In this document: positions 42,900 to 51,360 of the stretch, one piece after another | How positions within the stretch are numbered: position 1 is the stretch's first letter | Layout: the number at the start of each line of letters is the position of its first letter | DNA from: Candidatus Magnetominusculus dajiuhuensis | GTDB taxonomy: Bacteria > Nitrospirota > Thermodesulfovibrionia > Thermodesulfovibrionales > Magnetobacteriaceae | Direction of reading: 5' to 3' | DNA: 64,000 nucleotides | Assembly: GCA_015233465.1 (NCBI GenBank) | Contig: JADFXP010000016.1 | Location: 1 to 64,000 of the forward strand | Program-made: the position numbers and the translations under genes | Notes under the pieces: generated by a model | What the model saw: the letters and a program-made list of their open reading frames with translations, nothing else | The model's database searches: none | Told to the model about the DNA's origin: nothing

Positions 42900-43154
42900 A
42901 TGCAAATTTTACAAGAAACTTCAAGTATAGTAAGCGTATCATCTGGGTTTAAATATGTTTCTTGATATAAAACAGGCAAAATTTCTAAAGGGTTATTTAG
43001 CAGCAGGTCTATAATTACATGTCTAACATGTACTCATATTCAGATTGATCCCAAGCTAGTTGAGAGTGAATTAAATGATTATAATTCTCAAGGCAATTGT
43101 TGGAAAAAGCCAGATTATACTAATTGTTTAAGAAAATTAATGAGGTATTATTAA
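42900..43154 (+). pseudogene. Remnant of a zinc-finger methyltransferase N-terminus
   Basis: Read in one frame from ATG 42900, the 85 codons give a sequence collinear with residues about 10-70 of the methyltransferase just upstream: YKTGKISKGLFSSRSIITCL then TCTHIQIDPKLVESELNDY, against YNTAKETEGIFIGRRLVRCQ and SCSHIQIEPMFTEDELDQY. An in-frame TGA at 42963-42965 stands where the intact gene has Arg (a CGA to TGA change would do it), and the first CxxC pair is lost. The catalytic domain is absent. It ends TAA, overlapping the next ATG (TAATG), and supplies that gene's ribosome site. Confidence 0.8.
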
Positions 43155-43966
43155 TGTTGACACAAACGACTTCTCGTTTAATTGAAAAGATAAGAACAAT
43201 AATACTAAAGCAGCCTAATAGTAAAGAAAGAAAAAGGGCAGCTCGAAATACCGCATTGATTAATTATTTAAAAAGTGTTGAGAATACATCTGAGTATAAA
43301 TTTTTTGATGATCAGAAAGTTAAAAGACATATCTCAATTATGGATGAATATGATGAGGCAAAGGTTATAGAGTCTGATATAATAATGATGAAATCGCGAT
43401 TATGCAGAACGGTTGAATTCATTATAAAACATTCTCAAAATGATATATTTGATAAAGATAGTTCTGTTTTAGAAATTGGTGATGCAAGCGGAATCATTCT
43501 CAATTTTTTTAATAAATCTGGAACCAGTCTTAATATTGATGAGAAATCTCATAAAATGTTATTGGAGAATGGATTTGATTCAATATTATCTGATATTATG
43601 GATTTAAAATTAGATCGAAAATTTGATTATATATTTGCCTTTCAAGTATTAGAACATGTTCAAAATCCAATAGCTATATTGAATAAATTGCGTCAGCTTG
43701 TTAATAAAATGATATTTATTTCAATTCCTCATAAGGGATTAATCACAAGGATTAGGCCTTTAGGATATAAAAATAATCAATATAATAAAACTGTTGAAGA
43801 TATGGTTAAGTTTGCGTATCATTATCATGTCTTTGAATTTTCACCAGATGATTTTAGAAGCGTTTTTTCTCATGCTCAACTTATAGAGGCAGCTTATGAA
43901 GAATGTTATAATTTTTATCCGCATGATCCTCGTTTTCAATTGTGGGCGCTTAAACCTTTATCATAG
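43154..43966 (+). CDS. Class I SAM-dependent methyltransferase
   Basis: 270 residues from ATG 43154 (GAGG upstream). The core reads VLEIGDASGIILNFFNKSGT, then DYIFAFQVLEHVQNPIAILN, KLRQLVNKMIFISIPHKG, a Methyltransf_11/23 pattern with the VLEH motif. The motif I glycines are sparser than usual (GDASG). N-terminal ~90 residues are helical. It may have been fused to, or paired with, the zinc-finger fragment that precedes it. Substrate unknown, presumably a glycan intermediate. Confidence 0.8.
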   Translation: MLTQTTSRLIEKIRTIILKQPNSKERKRAARNTALINYLKSVENTSEYKFFDDQKVKRHISIMDEYDEAKVIESDIIMMKSRLCRTVEFIIKHSQNDIFDKDSSVLEIGDASGIILNFFNKSGTSLNIDEKSHKMLLENGFDSILSDIMDLKLDRKFDYIFAFQVLEHVQNPIAILNKLRQLVNKMIFISIPHKGLITRIRPLGYKNNQYNKTVEDMVKFAYHYHVFEFSPDDFRSVFSHAQLIEAAYEECYNFYPHDPRFQLWALKPLS

Positions 43967-44000
43967 AAAAGGTATTTTATAATAATAGAGGGTAAATCAT

Positions 44001-44768
44001 ATGAAAAATACCTTAAAACAAAAATTACATAATAAGACTCTGACAATTGGATCATGGATAACCATTGGCAATACGACAGTTGCAGAGATAATGGCAAAGG
44101 CTGGCTTTGACTGGCTGACAATAGACATTGAACATTCTTCTATCACATTTGATCAGACTCAGCAGCTTATTCAGGTTATAGAACTTGCAGGGGTTACTCC
44201 GCTTGTAAGGGTTGGTGAAAATAGTTCATATATCATCAAACGCGTAATGGATTCAGGGGCACATGGAGTAATTGTGCCAATGGTGAATACTAAAGAAGAT
44301 GCGCAGTATGCAGTGGACTGCGTAAAATATCCTCCTGTAGGTAAAAGGGGTGTTGGTCTTGCCAGAGCGCAAGGGTATGGTTTTGGATTTGAGGAGTATA
44401 AGCGGTTTGACCGCGAGGATAGTATTATAATAGTCCTGATTGAACATATTGACGCTGTAAAAAATATAGAAGAGATACTTTCAGTTGACGGGATAGATGC
44501 CTTTATAATAGGCCCATATGATCTTTCAGCATCAATGGGGATGCCGGGAGAGTTTAACCATCCAGAAGTCAAAAAGGAACTTCAAAAGGTGATTGAATTT
44601 TCAAAGACATATAAGAGATCAAGTGGATTTCATGTAGTTCCGCCTGATCCAACTTTAGTAACAAAAAAGATTGATGAAGGATATAGATTCATTGGATTTG
44701 GTCTTGATACTCTATTTTTAGGTACAAGCTGCAGAGAAGGTTTAAAATTTATAAGAGGTAAAAAATGA
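44001..44768 (+). CDS. HpcH/HpaI-family aldolase
   Basis: A 255-residue class II (metal) pyruvate aldolase. Seen: FDWLTIDIEHSSITFDQTQQ, PLVRVGENSSYIIKRVMDSG, AHGVIVPMVNTKEDAQYAVD, VLIEHIDAVKNIEEILSVDG, IDAFIIGPYDLSASMGMPG. The His, the Arg, the metal-binding Glu and Asp, and the SxSMG block are kept. These enzymes join pyruvate to an aldehyde to give 2-keto-3-deoxy acids. It overlaps a KdsB-like cytidylyltransferase by four bases, suggesting that the 2-keto-3-deoxy acid made here is then activated with CMP. Confidence 0.92.
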   Translation: MKNTLKQKLHNKTLTIGSWITIGNTTVAEIMAKAGFDWLTIDIEHSSITFDQTQQLIQVIELAGVTPLVRVGENSSYIIKRVMDSGAHGVIVPMVNTKEDAQYAVDCVKYPPVGKRGVGLARAQGYGFGFEEYKRFDREDSIIIVLIEHIDAVKNIEEILSVDGIDAFIIGPYDLSASMGMPGEFNHPEVKKELQKVIEFSKTYKRSSGFHVVPPDPTLVTKKIDEGYRFIGFGLDTLFLGTSCREGLKFIRGKK

Positions 44769-45544
44769 ATATAATTGGAATAATACCTGCTCGTATGGCT
44801 TCAACCAGATGTCCCGGCAAACCGCTTGCCATGATTAATAATATTCCTATGATAGGTCATGTATATTATAGATCTGCCATGTGCCGCACACTTAATGATA
44901 TATATGTTGCAACATGTGATATAGAGATAAAGGAATATATAGAGTCAATTGGCGGCAAGGCAATAATGACTGCTGATACCCATGAGCGCGCAACTGACAG
45001 GACATCTGAGGCAATGCTCAAGATTGAAAAGTCAACTGGTAAACATGTTGATATAGTGGTGATGATTCAGGGAGATGAGCCAATGATGCTCCCAGATATG
45101 ATAGATGATGCTATTGCTCCAATCAAAGAAGACCCTGAGATACAGGTAGTAAATTTGAGCGCCCCGTTAAAGACCGAAGAAGAACATAATGACCCAAATG
45201 AGGTCAAGGTAGTAGTAGATCAACAAGGATTTGCCTTGTATTTTTCAAGAGAACCTATTCCTTCTCGAAAAAAGGGCGGTAAGAATATCCCTATGCTTAA
45301 ACAGGTCTGTATAATTCCATTTAGAAGGGATTTTCTTATTAAATTCAATCAGTTAAAACCTACGCCCCTTGAGATAATTGAATCAGTTGATATGTTAAGG
45401 GTAATGGAACATGGATATAAGGTAAAGATGGTATATAAGGAATATCAGACTTATAGTGTGGATACGATGGAAGATTTAAAGAGAGTAGAACAACTAATGA
45501 AAAATGATATGCTTGTAAAATTATATCCAATAAAAGGTAAATAA
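44765..45544 (+). CDS. KdsB-like CMP-ulosonate cytidylyltransferase
   Basis: A 259-residue nucleotidyltransferase with IIGIIPARMASTRCPGKPLA, HERATDRTSEAM, VVMIQGDEPMMLPDM, FSREPIPSRKKG, LKQVCIIPFRRDFLIKF, ESVDMLRVMEHGYKV, closely following KdsB. It transfers CMP from CTP to KDO or a related 2-keto-3-deoxy acid. Some positions differ from housekeeping KdsB, and the neighbours (aldolase, epimerase) point to a non-KDO substrate. ATGA overlap with the aldolase. Confidence 0.92.
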   Translation: MNIIGIIPARMASTRCPGKPLAMINNIPMIGHVYYRSAMCRTLNDIYVATCDIEIKEYIESIGGKAIMTADTHERATDRTSEAMLKIEKSTGKHVDIVVMIQGDEPMMLPDMIDDAIAPIKEDPEIQVVNLSAPLKTEEEHNDPNEVKVVVDQQGFALYFSREPIPSRKKGGKNIPMLKQVCIIPFRRDFLIKFNQLKPTPLEIIESVDMLRVMEHGYKVKMVYKEYQTYSVDTMEDLKRVEQLMKNDMLVKLYPIKGK

Positions 45545-46450
45545 ATGAGTTCAATAACTCCAAAAGACGGGGCAATTATGGTGATTGGGGGGTCAGGATT
45601 TCTTGGCTCCTATGTAGCTGATGCCTTGACAGATAATGGTTATAAAGTAAAGATATTTGATTTAAATCCATCGCCATGGTTAAAGAAAGGTCAGGAGATG
45701 ATAATTGGAGACATACTTGATCCAAAGGCAATGGAAGAGGCAATTTCAGGATGTAAGGCGGTATATCACTTTGCAGGGCTTGCGGATATTGATGAGGCAA
45801 TAAACCGCCCTATTGATACTTGTAAATTAAATGTGCTTGGATGCGTTAATGCCCTTGAGGCAACTCGTAAGGCTGGTGCAGTAAGGTTTATATATGCAAG
45901 TTCTGTTTATGTTTACAGCAGATCAGGACATTTTTACAGGGCAAGCAAACAAGCTGCAGAGATGTTTATTGAGGCATTTCATGAGCGGTATCAGATGGAT
46001 TATACAATCCTAAGATATGGATCATTATATGGAAGGCGCGCTGATTATAGAAATGGGCTATATCGTTTGCTTTATGATGCAATGACTAAACATAGGATTT
46101 CATATGGAGGTACAGGAGAGGAATTGCGGGAATATATACATGTCCATGATGCCGCTGAATTAAGCGTTGAGGTGTTAAAAGAAGAATATGCAAATAAAAA
46201 TATAATCCTTACTGGGAATGAAAAAATGTCTGTAAGAAATGTCATGATAATGATAAATGAGATATTAGGAAATGATATTGAACTTGAATTCTCAGATGTA
46301 TATAGAAGCGGTCATTATCTAATAACCCCATATGCCTTTAATCCTCGAATGGGCAAGAAAATGGTAAGTAATATTCATACAGATATGGGGCAGGGGCTGC
46401 TTGATTTGATTGAAGAGATTCATGAGAAAATAAATGATAATAATCAATAA
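45545..46450 (+). CDS. NAD-dependent epimerase/dehydratase (extended SDR)
   Basis: A 301-residue protein. NAD-binding motif GGSGFLG, then VYHFAGLADIDEAI, and the catalytic segment YASSVYVYSRSGHFYRASK with YxxxK. This is the sugar nucleotide epimerase/dehydratase family. Its ATG abuts the KdsB-like stop (TAA-ATG), tying it to the ulosonate cassette. Product not predictable. Confidence 0.9.
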   Translation: MSSITPKDGAIMVIGGSGFLGSYVADALTDNGYKVKIFDLNPSPWLKKGQEMIIGDILDPKAMEEAISGCKAVYHFAGLADIDEAINRPIDTCKLNVLGCVNALEATRKAGAVRFIYASSVYVYSRSGHFYRASKQAAEMFIEAFHERYQMDYTILRYGSLYGRRADYRNGLYRLLYDAMTKHRISYGGTGEELREYIHVHDAAELSVEVLKEEYANKNIILTGNEKMSVRNVMIMINEILGNDIELEFSDVYRSGHYLITPYAFNPRMGKKMVSNIHTDMGQGLLDLIEEIHEKINDNNQ

Positions 46451-46473
46451 AAATTGGTGAGGCGCTTAAATTA

Positions 46474-47523
46474 ATGAATCAAATATTAAAAAGAATTAAA
46501 AATAAGATTCACCGTTATAAAGGTGAGACATTAGCAAAATCAATCGATATATTTTTAACTCGTAAGTGTAATCTACGTTGTCCTCATTGTTTATGGCTTT
46601 TAAAGGATAAAGATTTCTTTTCTAATTATGATATGAATTTAGATAGTATTAATAAAATATTATCATATTTTAAAAATAATTCAAAAATTAAAAACATTAA
46701 TTATGCAGCAGAGGGCGAAATATTACTTTATGAACCACTAAAAGATATTATAAAACTTTCTAAGAATAATGGGTTTAATGTAACCAGTATTACAACAAAT
46801 GGTCTTTTACTTCATAAAAAAATGGATTTAATCTTTGAAAATTTAAATAGTATTGTCATAAGTTTGGATGGATATAATGCTGAGACATATAATAAGCAGC
46901 GCGGTGGTACGGAAGATACATATAATACAGTAATAAATAATATTTCAAATCTTGTAAAAGAAAGAGATAAAGACAAAAACAAAAACTTTAAGATAGAGTT
47001 AAATTGTATTATTGGAAGATTTAATCTTGATTATATAGAGCCAATGATTAATAAAGCCGAAGAATTAGGCGTGGATAGAATGAGATTTGGTAGTTTTCAT
47101 CCAACGAATAACGATAAAAGTATTTATAGTCCAATTTATTTGGGTGAAAAAGATGTTGAAGAAATATATAAATATTTGATGTCTAAAACAGATTGGAATA
47201 CAGATATAACTCTTCCGTCATTATATGGAAATAGAAAGATATTTTGGTGCAGTATGTTATCTGAAATGGTAGTAATAGGTGCAAAAGGGGATTTTTCACC
47301 ATGTTGTCAGATGCCGCCTGATACGAAATATGGTAATTTTTTTGATACGCCTAATAGTTATAATAAAGGCAATGCCGCGCAATTTCGCAGACAGTTTTAT
47401 TTCGCAAAGAGTTATAATGAACTACCATTAAGCTGCCGTGAATGCCCAAGACTCTCGCCAATAAGAAATCAATTTTCTTCAAAGTTAAAAATCTGGGACA
47501 GTGACGGACAGCATTATATATAG
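46474..47523 (+). CDS. Radical SAM enzyme with SPASM-like domain (3)
   Basis: A 349-residue protein with Cys32, Cys36, Cys39 (RKCNLRCPHCLW) and a C-terminal SPASM/twitch-type auxiliary cluster region: WCSMLSEMVVIGAKGDFSPC, then C-x-MPPDTKYGN, and LSCRECPRL. No cobalamin-binding domain. Such enzymes modify peptides or carry out dehydrogenations of sugars and alcohols. Next to glycosyltransferases, a sugar substrate is the likelier one, but there is no peptide or carrier gene to confirm. Confidence 0.88.
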   Translation: MNQILKRIKNKIHRYKGETLAKSIDIFLTRKCNLRCPHCLWLLKDKDFFSNYDMNLDSINKILSYFKNNSKIKNINYAAEGEILLYEPLKDIIKLSKNNGFNVTSITTNGLLLHKKMDLIFENLNSIVISLDGYNAETYNKQRGGTEDTYNTVINNISNLVKERDKDKNKNFKIELNCIIGRFNLDYIEPMINKAEELGVDRMRFGSFHPTNNDKSIYSPIYLGEKDVEEIYKYLMSKTDWNTDITLPSLYGNRKIFWCSMLSEMVVIGAKGDFSPCCQMPPDTKYGNFFDTPNSYNKGNAAQFRRQFYFAKSYNELPLSCRECPRLSPIRNQFSSKLKIWDSDGQHYI

Positions 47524-47526
47524 ACA

Positions 47527-48555
47527 ATGAAGATATTAACCGTATTTGCAACAGGATTAACTATCGGGGGCGTTGCCCAAGTAGGGATAAACATGGCTGA
47601 ATGCCTTCATGAAGCTGGGCATGAATCATGGATATATCTACATAACGATACAACCGTTGATGTGATGTATAAGGAATCTTTTAATAAATTAAGGCTGTAT
47701 AATCAAAACCCCATTAAAAAGATGTTTTCACTACATAAGCCGCCAAAGGAATTTGACCTGATAATATATCATTGCGGCAGAAAATCATATAGAGACGTTC
47801 CTAAGTTTGATGGGCATAGAATATTATTTCATCATACAGAAGACACGGGATTACAGAGTTATTTTGTAGATAAGATAAAGGTTGAGAGGATATTTTTTGT
47901 TTCAAATTGGGCAAAGAGGCATTTTTTAAAGGGTGAAAATCTTGAAAATAAGATAAATAAAAACGGCGCATCTGTTGAAGATGCTTGGATTGAGGCAAGG
48001 ACATGGGATGACAGCAAATTTGGCGTTCAATATCCCCCAATAAACAAACGCAATTTTGACCGTCGTATTAGATACAATCTTAATAGCTGCGGGCAGCTGC
48101 TTAAAAAGGTCAAGGTTGGAGGGGATTGGTTTAGTGATTGGTTTGAATTTTTGACCAAAGACCTCTCAAAGATAATCCCAATGGATATAAAGATTGATTC
48201 AATAAAGACAGTGCAGCAAAAAAGGGATTTTTGGAATGGAAATGATGCTGTGATATGGGTATCAACGACAAAAGAGAGTTTTGGATTAAATCTCCATGAG
48301 GCGGTTTTTTGTGGATGCGTTCCGATAATATATCATAAAAACGATGCGACACAAGAGATAGCAGGAGACTCTGGGGCAGGTTGTTTCTTTGATACAAGAG
48401 ATGAATTAATTGAGATAATTAATAATCTAAAACAAGATCCATCTGAGGTCGAGAGACATTCAGAATTATCACTTAAGGTAACAGAACAGCTTCTATATGA
48501 AAATTGGTATAAGACATTTATGGAAAAGGTCAAGGATATAACAGGCAATGTGTGA
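47527..48555 (+). CDS. Glycosyltransferase, GT4-like
   Basis: A 342-residue GT-B protein. The N-terminus reads VFATGLTIGGVAQVGINMAE (acceptor lobe Gly-rich loop). The donor lobe has VIWVSTTKESFGLNLHEAVF then CGCVPIIYHKNDATQEIAGD, with the ESFGLNLHEA element of GT4. It starts 3 bases after the SPASM gene stop and overlaps the following ferredoxin-like gene by 8 bases. Confidence 0.88.
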   Translation: MKILTVFATGLTIGGVAQVGINMAECLHEAGHESWIYLHNDTTVDVMYKESFNKLRLYNQNPIKKMFSLHKPPKEFDLIIYHCGRKSYRDVPKFDGHRILFHHTEDTGLQSYFVDKIKVERIFFVSNWAKRHFLKGENLENKINKNGASVEDAWIEARTWDDSKFGVQYPPINKRNFDRRIRYNLNSCGQLLKKVKVGGDWFSDWFEFLTKDLSKIIPMDIKIDSIKTVQQKRDFWNGNDAVIWVSTTKESFGLNLHEAVFCGCVPIIYHKNDATQEIAGDSGAGCFFDTRDELIEIINNLKQDPSEVERHSELSLKVTEQLLYENWYKTFMEKVKDITGNV

Positions 48556-49351
48556 ATTCTGCACAAGTCATGGCGAGGGCAAAAAATGGTATGAAAATCT
48601 CTCAAACTACACAGAAGAGGTCTTTAACTCTGTTAGTTCAAAAGGGGAACTGACCACATTTATAAATAAACTCTATCATGCAATGACCGTAGACATCCCC
48701 CGCGCCAATAATTTTAAAAAACGATTCCCTAAGATATACAATCTAATAGTTCATCCAACCCTCACAAAATATCTAAAGAAAAAACACTTTGGTCAGGTAG
48801 TACCCATTGAGGATATTAATAAAATCCTTGAAGGAGTAGAATCAATAGTTCGACTTCCATGCGTTTGCAGAAAGGCAACCATAAAGGCTGAAAGAAGGTA
48901 TTGTCTTGGAATAGGATTTGATCTATCGCCAATATTCAAAGACACCAACGACTTCAAAGACTTTGAACGGATTTCAGCAGATGAAGCAGTGAAATTCATC
49001 AAAACCCTTGATGATGAAGGCCAGACCCATACGATATGGACACTAAAGACTCCATATATCGGCTCAATTTGTAATTGTGACCGTGACTGCATGGCTTATA
49101 GGTTTCAGGTAGGCATGGATTTAGGAAAGGCAATGTGGCGGGCTGAATATATTGCCGAAATAAATAATGATCTATGCTCTGGATGCAGGGAATGTATGAA
49201 ACGGTGTTATTACGGGGCTATTAGTTATGATAGAAAAAATGTTAAATGTAATATAAATTCGATGAAATGCTATGGGTGCGGAATATGTCGGGCTGTTTGT
49301 AAGTATGATGCTATACACCTTAGTGATAGACCAATTGATATAACCTTTTAA
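48548..49351 (+). CDS. Ferredoxin-like 4Fe-4S protein
   Basis: A 267-residue protein. The C-terminal ~60 residues hold two 4Fe-4S motifs (CSGCRECMKRC and CYGCGICRAVC). The N-terminal part begins MCEFCTSHGEGKKWY and contains further conserved Cys (LPCVCRKATIKAERRYCLG; ICNCDRDCMAY), so more than two clusters or metal centres are possible. Related proteins are found in anaerobes, usually annotated only as 4Fe-4S binding. Could be an electron donor to the nearby radical SAM enzymes. Overlap with the glycosyltransferase gene suggests co-expression. Confidence 0.82.
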   Translation: MCEFCTSHGEGKKWYENLSNYTEEVFNSVSSKGELTTFINKLYHAMTVDIPRANNFKKRFPKIYNLIVHPTLTKYLKKKHFGQVVPIEDINKILEGVESIVRLPCVCRKATIKAERRYCLGIGFDLSPIFKDTNDFKDFERISADEAVKFIKTLDDEGQTHTIWTLKTPYIGSICNCDRDCMAYRFQVGMDLGKAMWRAEYIAEINNDLCSGCRECMKRCYYGAISYDRKNVKCNINSMKCYGCGICRAVCKYDAIHLSDRPIDITF

Positions 49352-49409
49352 GGACTCCGCCCTTAAAAATCCCGCAAAGGGACTCGTCCCTTTGAACCCA
49401 TTATAAAAG
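49344..49409. repeat. Dispersed palindromic repeat, copy 3
   Basis: Contains two palindromes: TTAAGGACTCCGCCCTTAA (49348-49366) and AAAGGGACTCGTCCCTTT (49376-49393), followed by GAACCCATTATAAAAG. Its reverse complement is nearly identical over about 60 bases to the copy at 52618-52682. It starts inside the last codons of the ferredoxin gene and lies in front of the Septu-like pair. Confidence 0.85.
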
Positions 49410-49429
49410 AAAATATTGTATAATATAAT

Positions 49430-50779
49430 ATGAGAATAGAAAAATTATATCTAAATGAAATTGGACCTTTTGAAAAGCTCCAACTAGAATTTCCAAAATG
49501 CGGGAATAAAGAGAAGGCCGAGATTCATATCTTTACTGGGCCTAACGGAGTTGGTAAAAGTACAATTCTTTATGCATTAGCTAGTGTTTTGAGTTCTAAT
49601 GATTACTTTAATATTTTAAAAAGAATAAAGGATAAAAATAGTTCTGTTTGCGAGATCCTTTTTGAGAATAATGAAATAATTATTCTTTCAAGTCTTTCAG
49701 ATTTAAAAAGTCAATTAATAGTTAATTCTCCACTTCAATTCATAGATAAAAATCCTTATCTTAATAAGTATACAACAATAAAAGGGGATGGTAAAGCTAA
49801 TGTATATACTTTGGCGTGTCCAAATTATCTGCCATATTCAAAAGATTATAAATTTAGTTTTGCTGCTTTTGCTTATTCAGGTTATAGGACAATATCATCG
49901 TCTAATTTAAATACAATTCAGGAAATGACTGATAATCCATTTAATAATTCATTGTCTTTTACGTCATCTTATGATTCAGCACAACTTTTCCAATGGTTGG
50001 CACTTACATTTGCTAAAGAAGCACTATCAGAAAAACAACATAATCAATTAAAAGCAGATAAGTTCAGAGGTTCAATTGATAGAATTCAAAAAGCTATACA
50101 AAAGATTACTGGTTTAGATATTAAATTCACACTTGATACTGAACCATTCGGATTAAAATTAAAGTTAATTACGAGTGAGGAACCTTTAAACTTTGATGTT
50201 TTACCAGATGGACTAAAATCTATAATAAGCTGGATTGGCGATTTATCAATGCGGATGGATTTAATCAATTGGTATGATAACAATATAGATATTTTTGAAC
50301 GTAATTTTATTCTCTTCTTAGATGAAATTGATATACATTTACATCCAAAATGGCAGCGTAAAATCCTGCCAGCAGTTCAGGAATTGTTTCCTAATGCGCA
50401 AATTTTTGTCTCAACTCATTCTCCTTTTGTAGTAAATTCAGTAAGCGATGCAAAGGTTTATTCCTTTGATATGGTGGATAATAAATCAATTTTAAAAAGT
50501 GTTGAAGATTCTAAGGCAGGTTATAGTTATGAATATGTTGTAGAAGATATTTTTGGTGTAAAGGAATTATTTGACCTTGAAACAGAGGATTTGTTTAAAG
50601 AGTTTTACGAATTAAGAGAAAAAATGCTTGATAATAAAAATATTATATCTGCTGATGAAAATAAAAAATTTATTCAACTTGCTAATATTCTTGCTTCTAA
50701 AGGTACGGAAATAAGAGATATTATTGGCAGAGAGATTAGACAGTTAGTAAGGATAACAGGTAGAGATATAGAGTTGTGA
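49430..50779 (+). CDS. AAA ATPase, PtuA-like (Septu-type)
   Basis: A 449-residue P-loop ATPase of the RecF/OLD-like (AAA_15/21) type. Walker A GPNGVGKSTI (residues about 39-48), Walker B FILFLDEIDIHLHPKWQRKI, H-loop QIFVSTHSPFVVNSV. Its stop overlaps, as GTGA, an HNH nuclease gene. An ATPase plus HNH two-gene set is the Septu (PtuA-PtuB) anti-phage design. There is no Shine-Dalgarno; TATAAT ends 5 bases before ATG, so a leaderless message is possible. Confidence 0.82.
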   Translation: MRIEKLYLNEIGPFEKLQLEFPKCGNKEKAEIHIFTGPNGVGKSTILYALASVLSSNDYFNILKRIKDKNSSVCEILFENNEIIILSSLSDLKSQLIVNSPLQFIDKNPYLNKYTTIKGDGKANVYTLACPNYLPYSKDYKFSFAAFAYSGYRTISSSNLNTIQEMTDNPFNNSLSFTSSYDSAQLFQWLALTFAKEALSEKQHNQLKADKFRGSIDRIQKAIQKITGLDIKFTLDTEPFGLKLKLITSEEPLNFDVLPDGLKSIISWIGDLSMRMDLINWYDNNIDIFERNFILFLDEIDIHLHPKWQRKILPAVQELFPNAQIFVSTHSPFVVNSVSDAKVYSFDMVDNKSILKSVEDSKAGYSYEYVVEDIFGVKELFDLETEDLFKEFYELREKMLDNKNIISADENKKFIQLANILASKGTEIRDIIGREIRQLVRITGRDIEL

Positions 50780-51348
50780 GGAAAATATTCAGGACAAAAA
50801 TCCCTGATTTTTTGAAAGTAAATTATGAAGAATGGGGAAGAGAATATAAAGAGAAAAGAAATGAAGATAAAAGATTCAAGTTTTATTGGCATAGTAAATA
50901 TGAAGATATTATAGATCTATTAGCTTTAATGACAAATGACCATTGTTCATTTTGTGATGGGTTTGAATTAGGTGCTCAAAGCAGAAAGACTATAGAACAC
51001 TTTAGACCAAAAAGTGTTTTTCCTTTACTTGCTTATGATTGGTATAATCTATTTTTAAGTTGTGATGCGTGTCAAAGTGCTAAAAGAGAAAATTTTGAAG
51101 AAGGACTATTAAAACCAGATGTAGATGGTTATAGTTTTTCACGATATTTTATAATGAATTATGATGGATCAATTGATATAAATAAAAAAGCTTCACTTGA
51201 AGATCAAAAAAGAGCGGAAATAACAATAAGGTTATATAAATTAAATAGAATAGAGTTGAAAAAATCAAGGAAATCGCAGTTAAAATATTTTATCAAATGC
51301 AATGATTTAGAAATTAACGATATGCCGTATAGATTTATGTTTGAATAA
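50776..51348 (+). CDS. HNH endonuclease, PtuB-like (Septu-type)
   Basis: 190 residues from GTG. HNH features: MTNDHCSFCDGFELGAQ (first Cys pair), IEHFRPKSVFPLLAYDWYNL (catalytic His in EH), then FLSCDACQSAKRENF (second Cys pair), a zinc-containing HNH as in PtuB and the TIGR02646 group. Four-base overlap with the ATPase gene means coupled translation. Proposed role: ATPase-controlled nucleic-acid cleavage upon phage infection (inference from the Septu family). Confidence 0.83.
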   Translation: MRKIFRTKIPDFLKVNYEEWGREYKEKRNEDKRFKFYWHSKYEDIIDLLALMTNDHCSFCDGFELGAQSRKTIEHFRPKSVFPLLAYDWYNLFLSCDACQSAKRENFEEGLLKPDVDGYSFSRYFIMNYDGSIDINKKASLEDQKRAEITIRLYKLNRIELKKSRKSQLKYFIKCNDLEINDMPYRFMFE

Positions 51349-51360
51349 AGTATTTAACAA

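Noticed and set aside
42963-42965. In-frame TGA as a selenocysteine codon
   Set aside because: It aligns with Arg, not Cys, in the intact neighbour; the fragment lacks the catalytic domain and no SECIS-like stem follows. Decay is the simpler reading.
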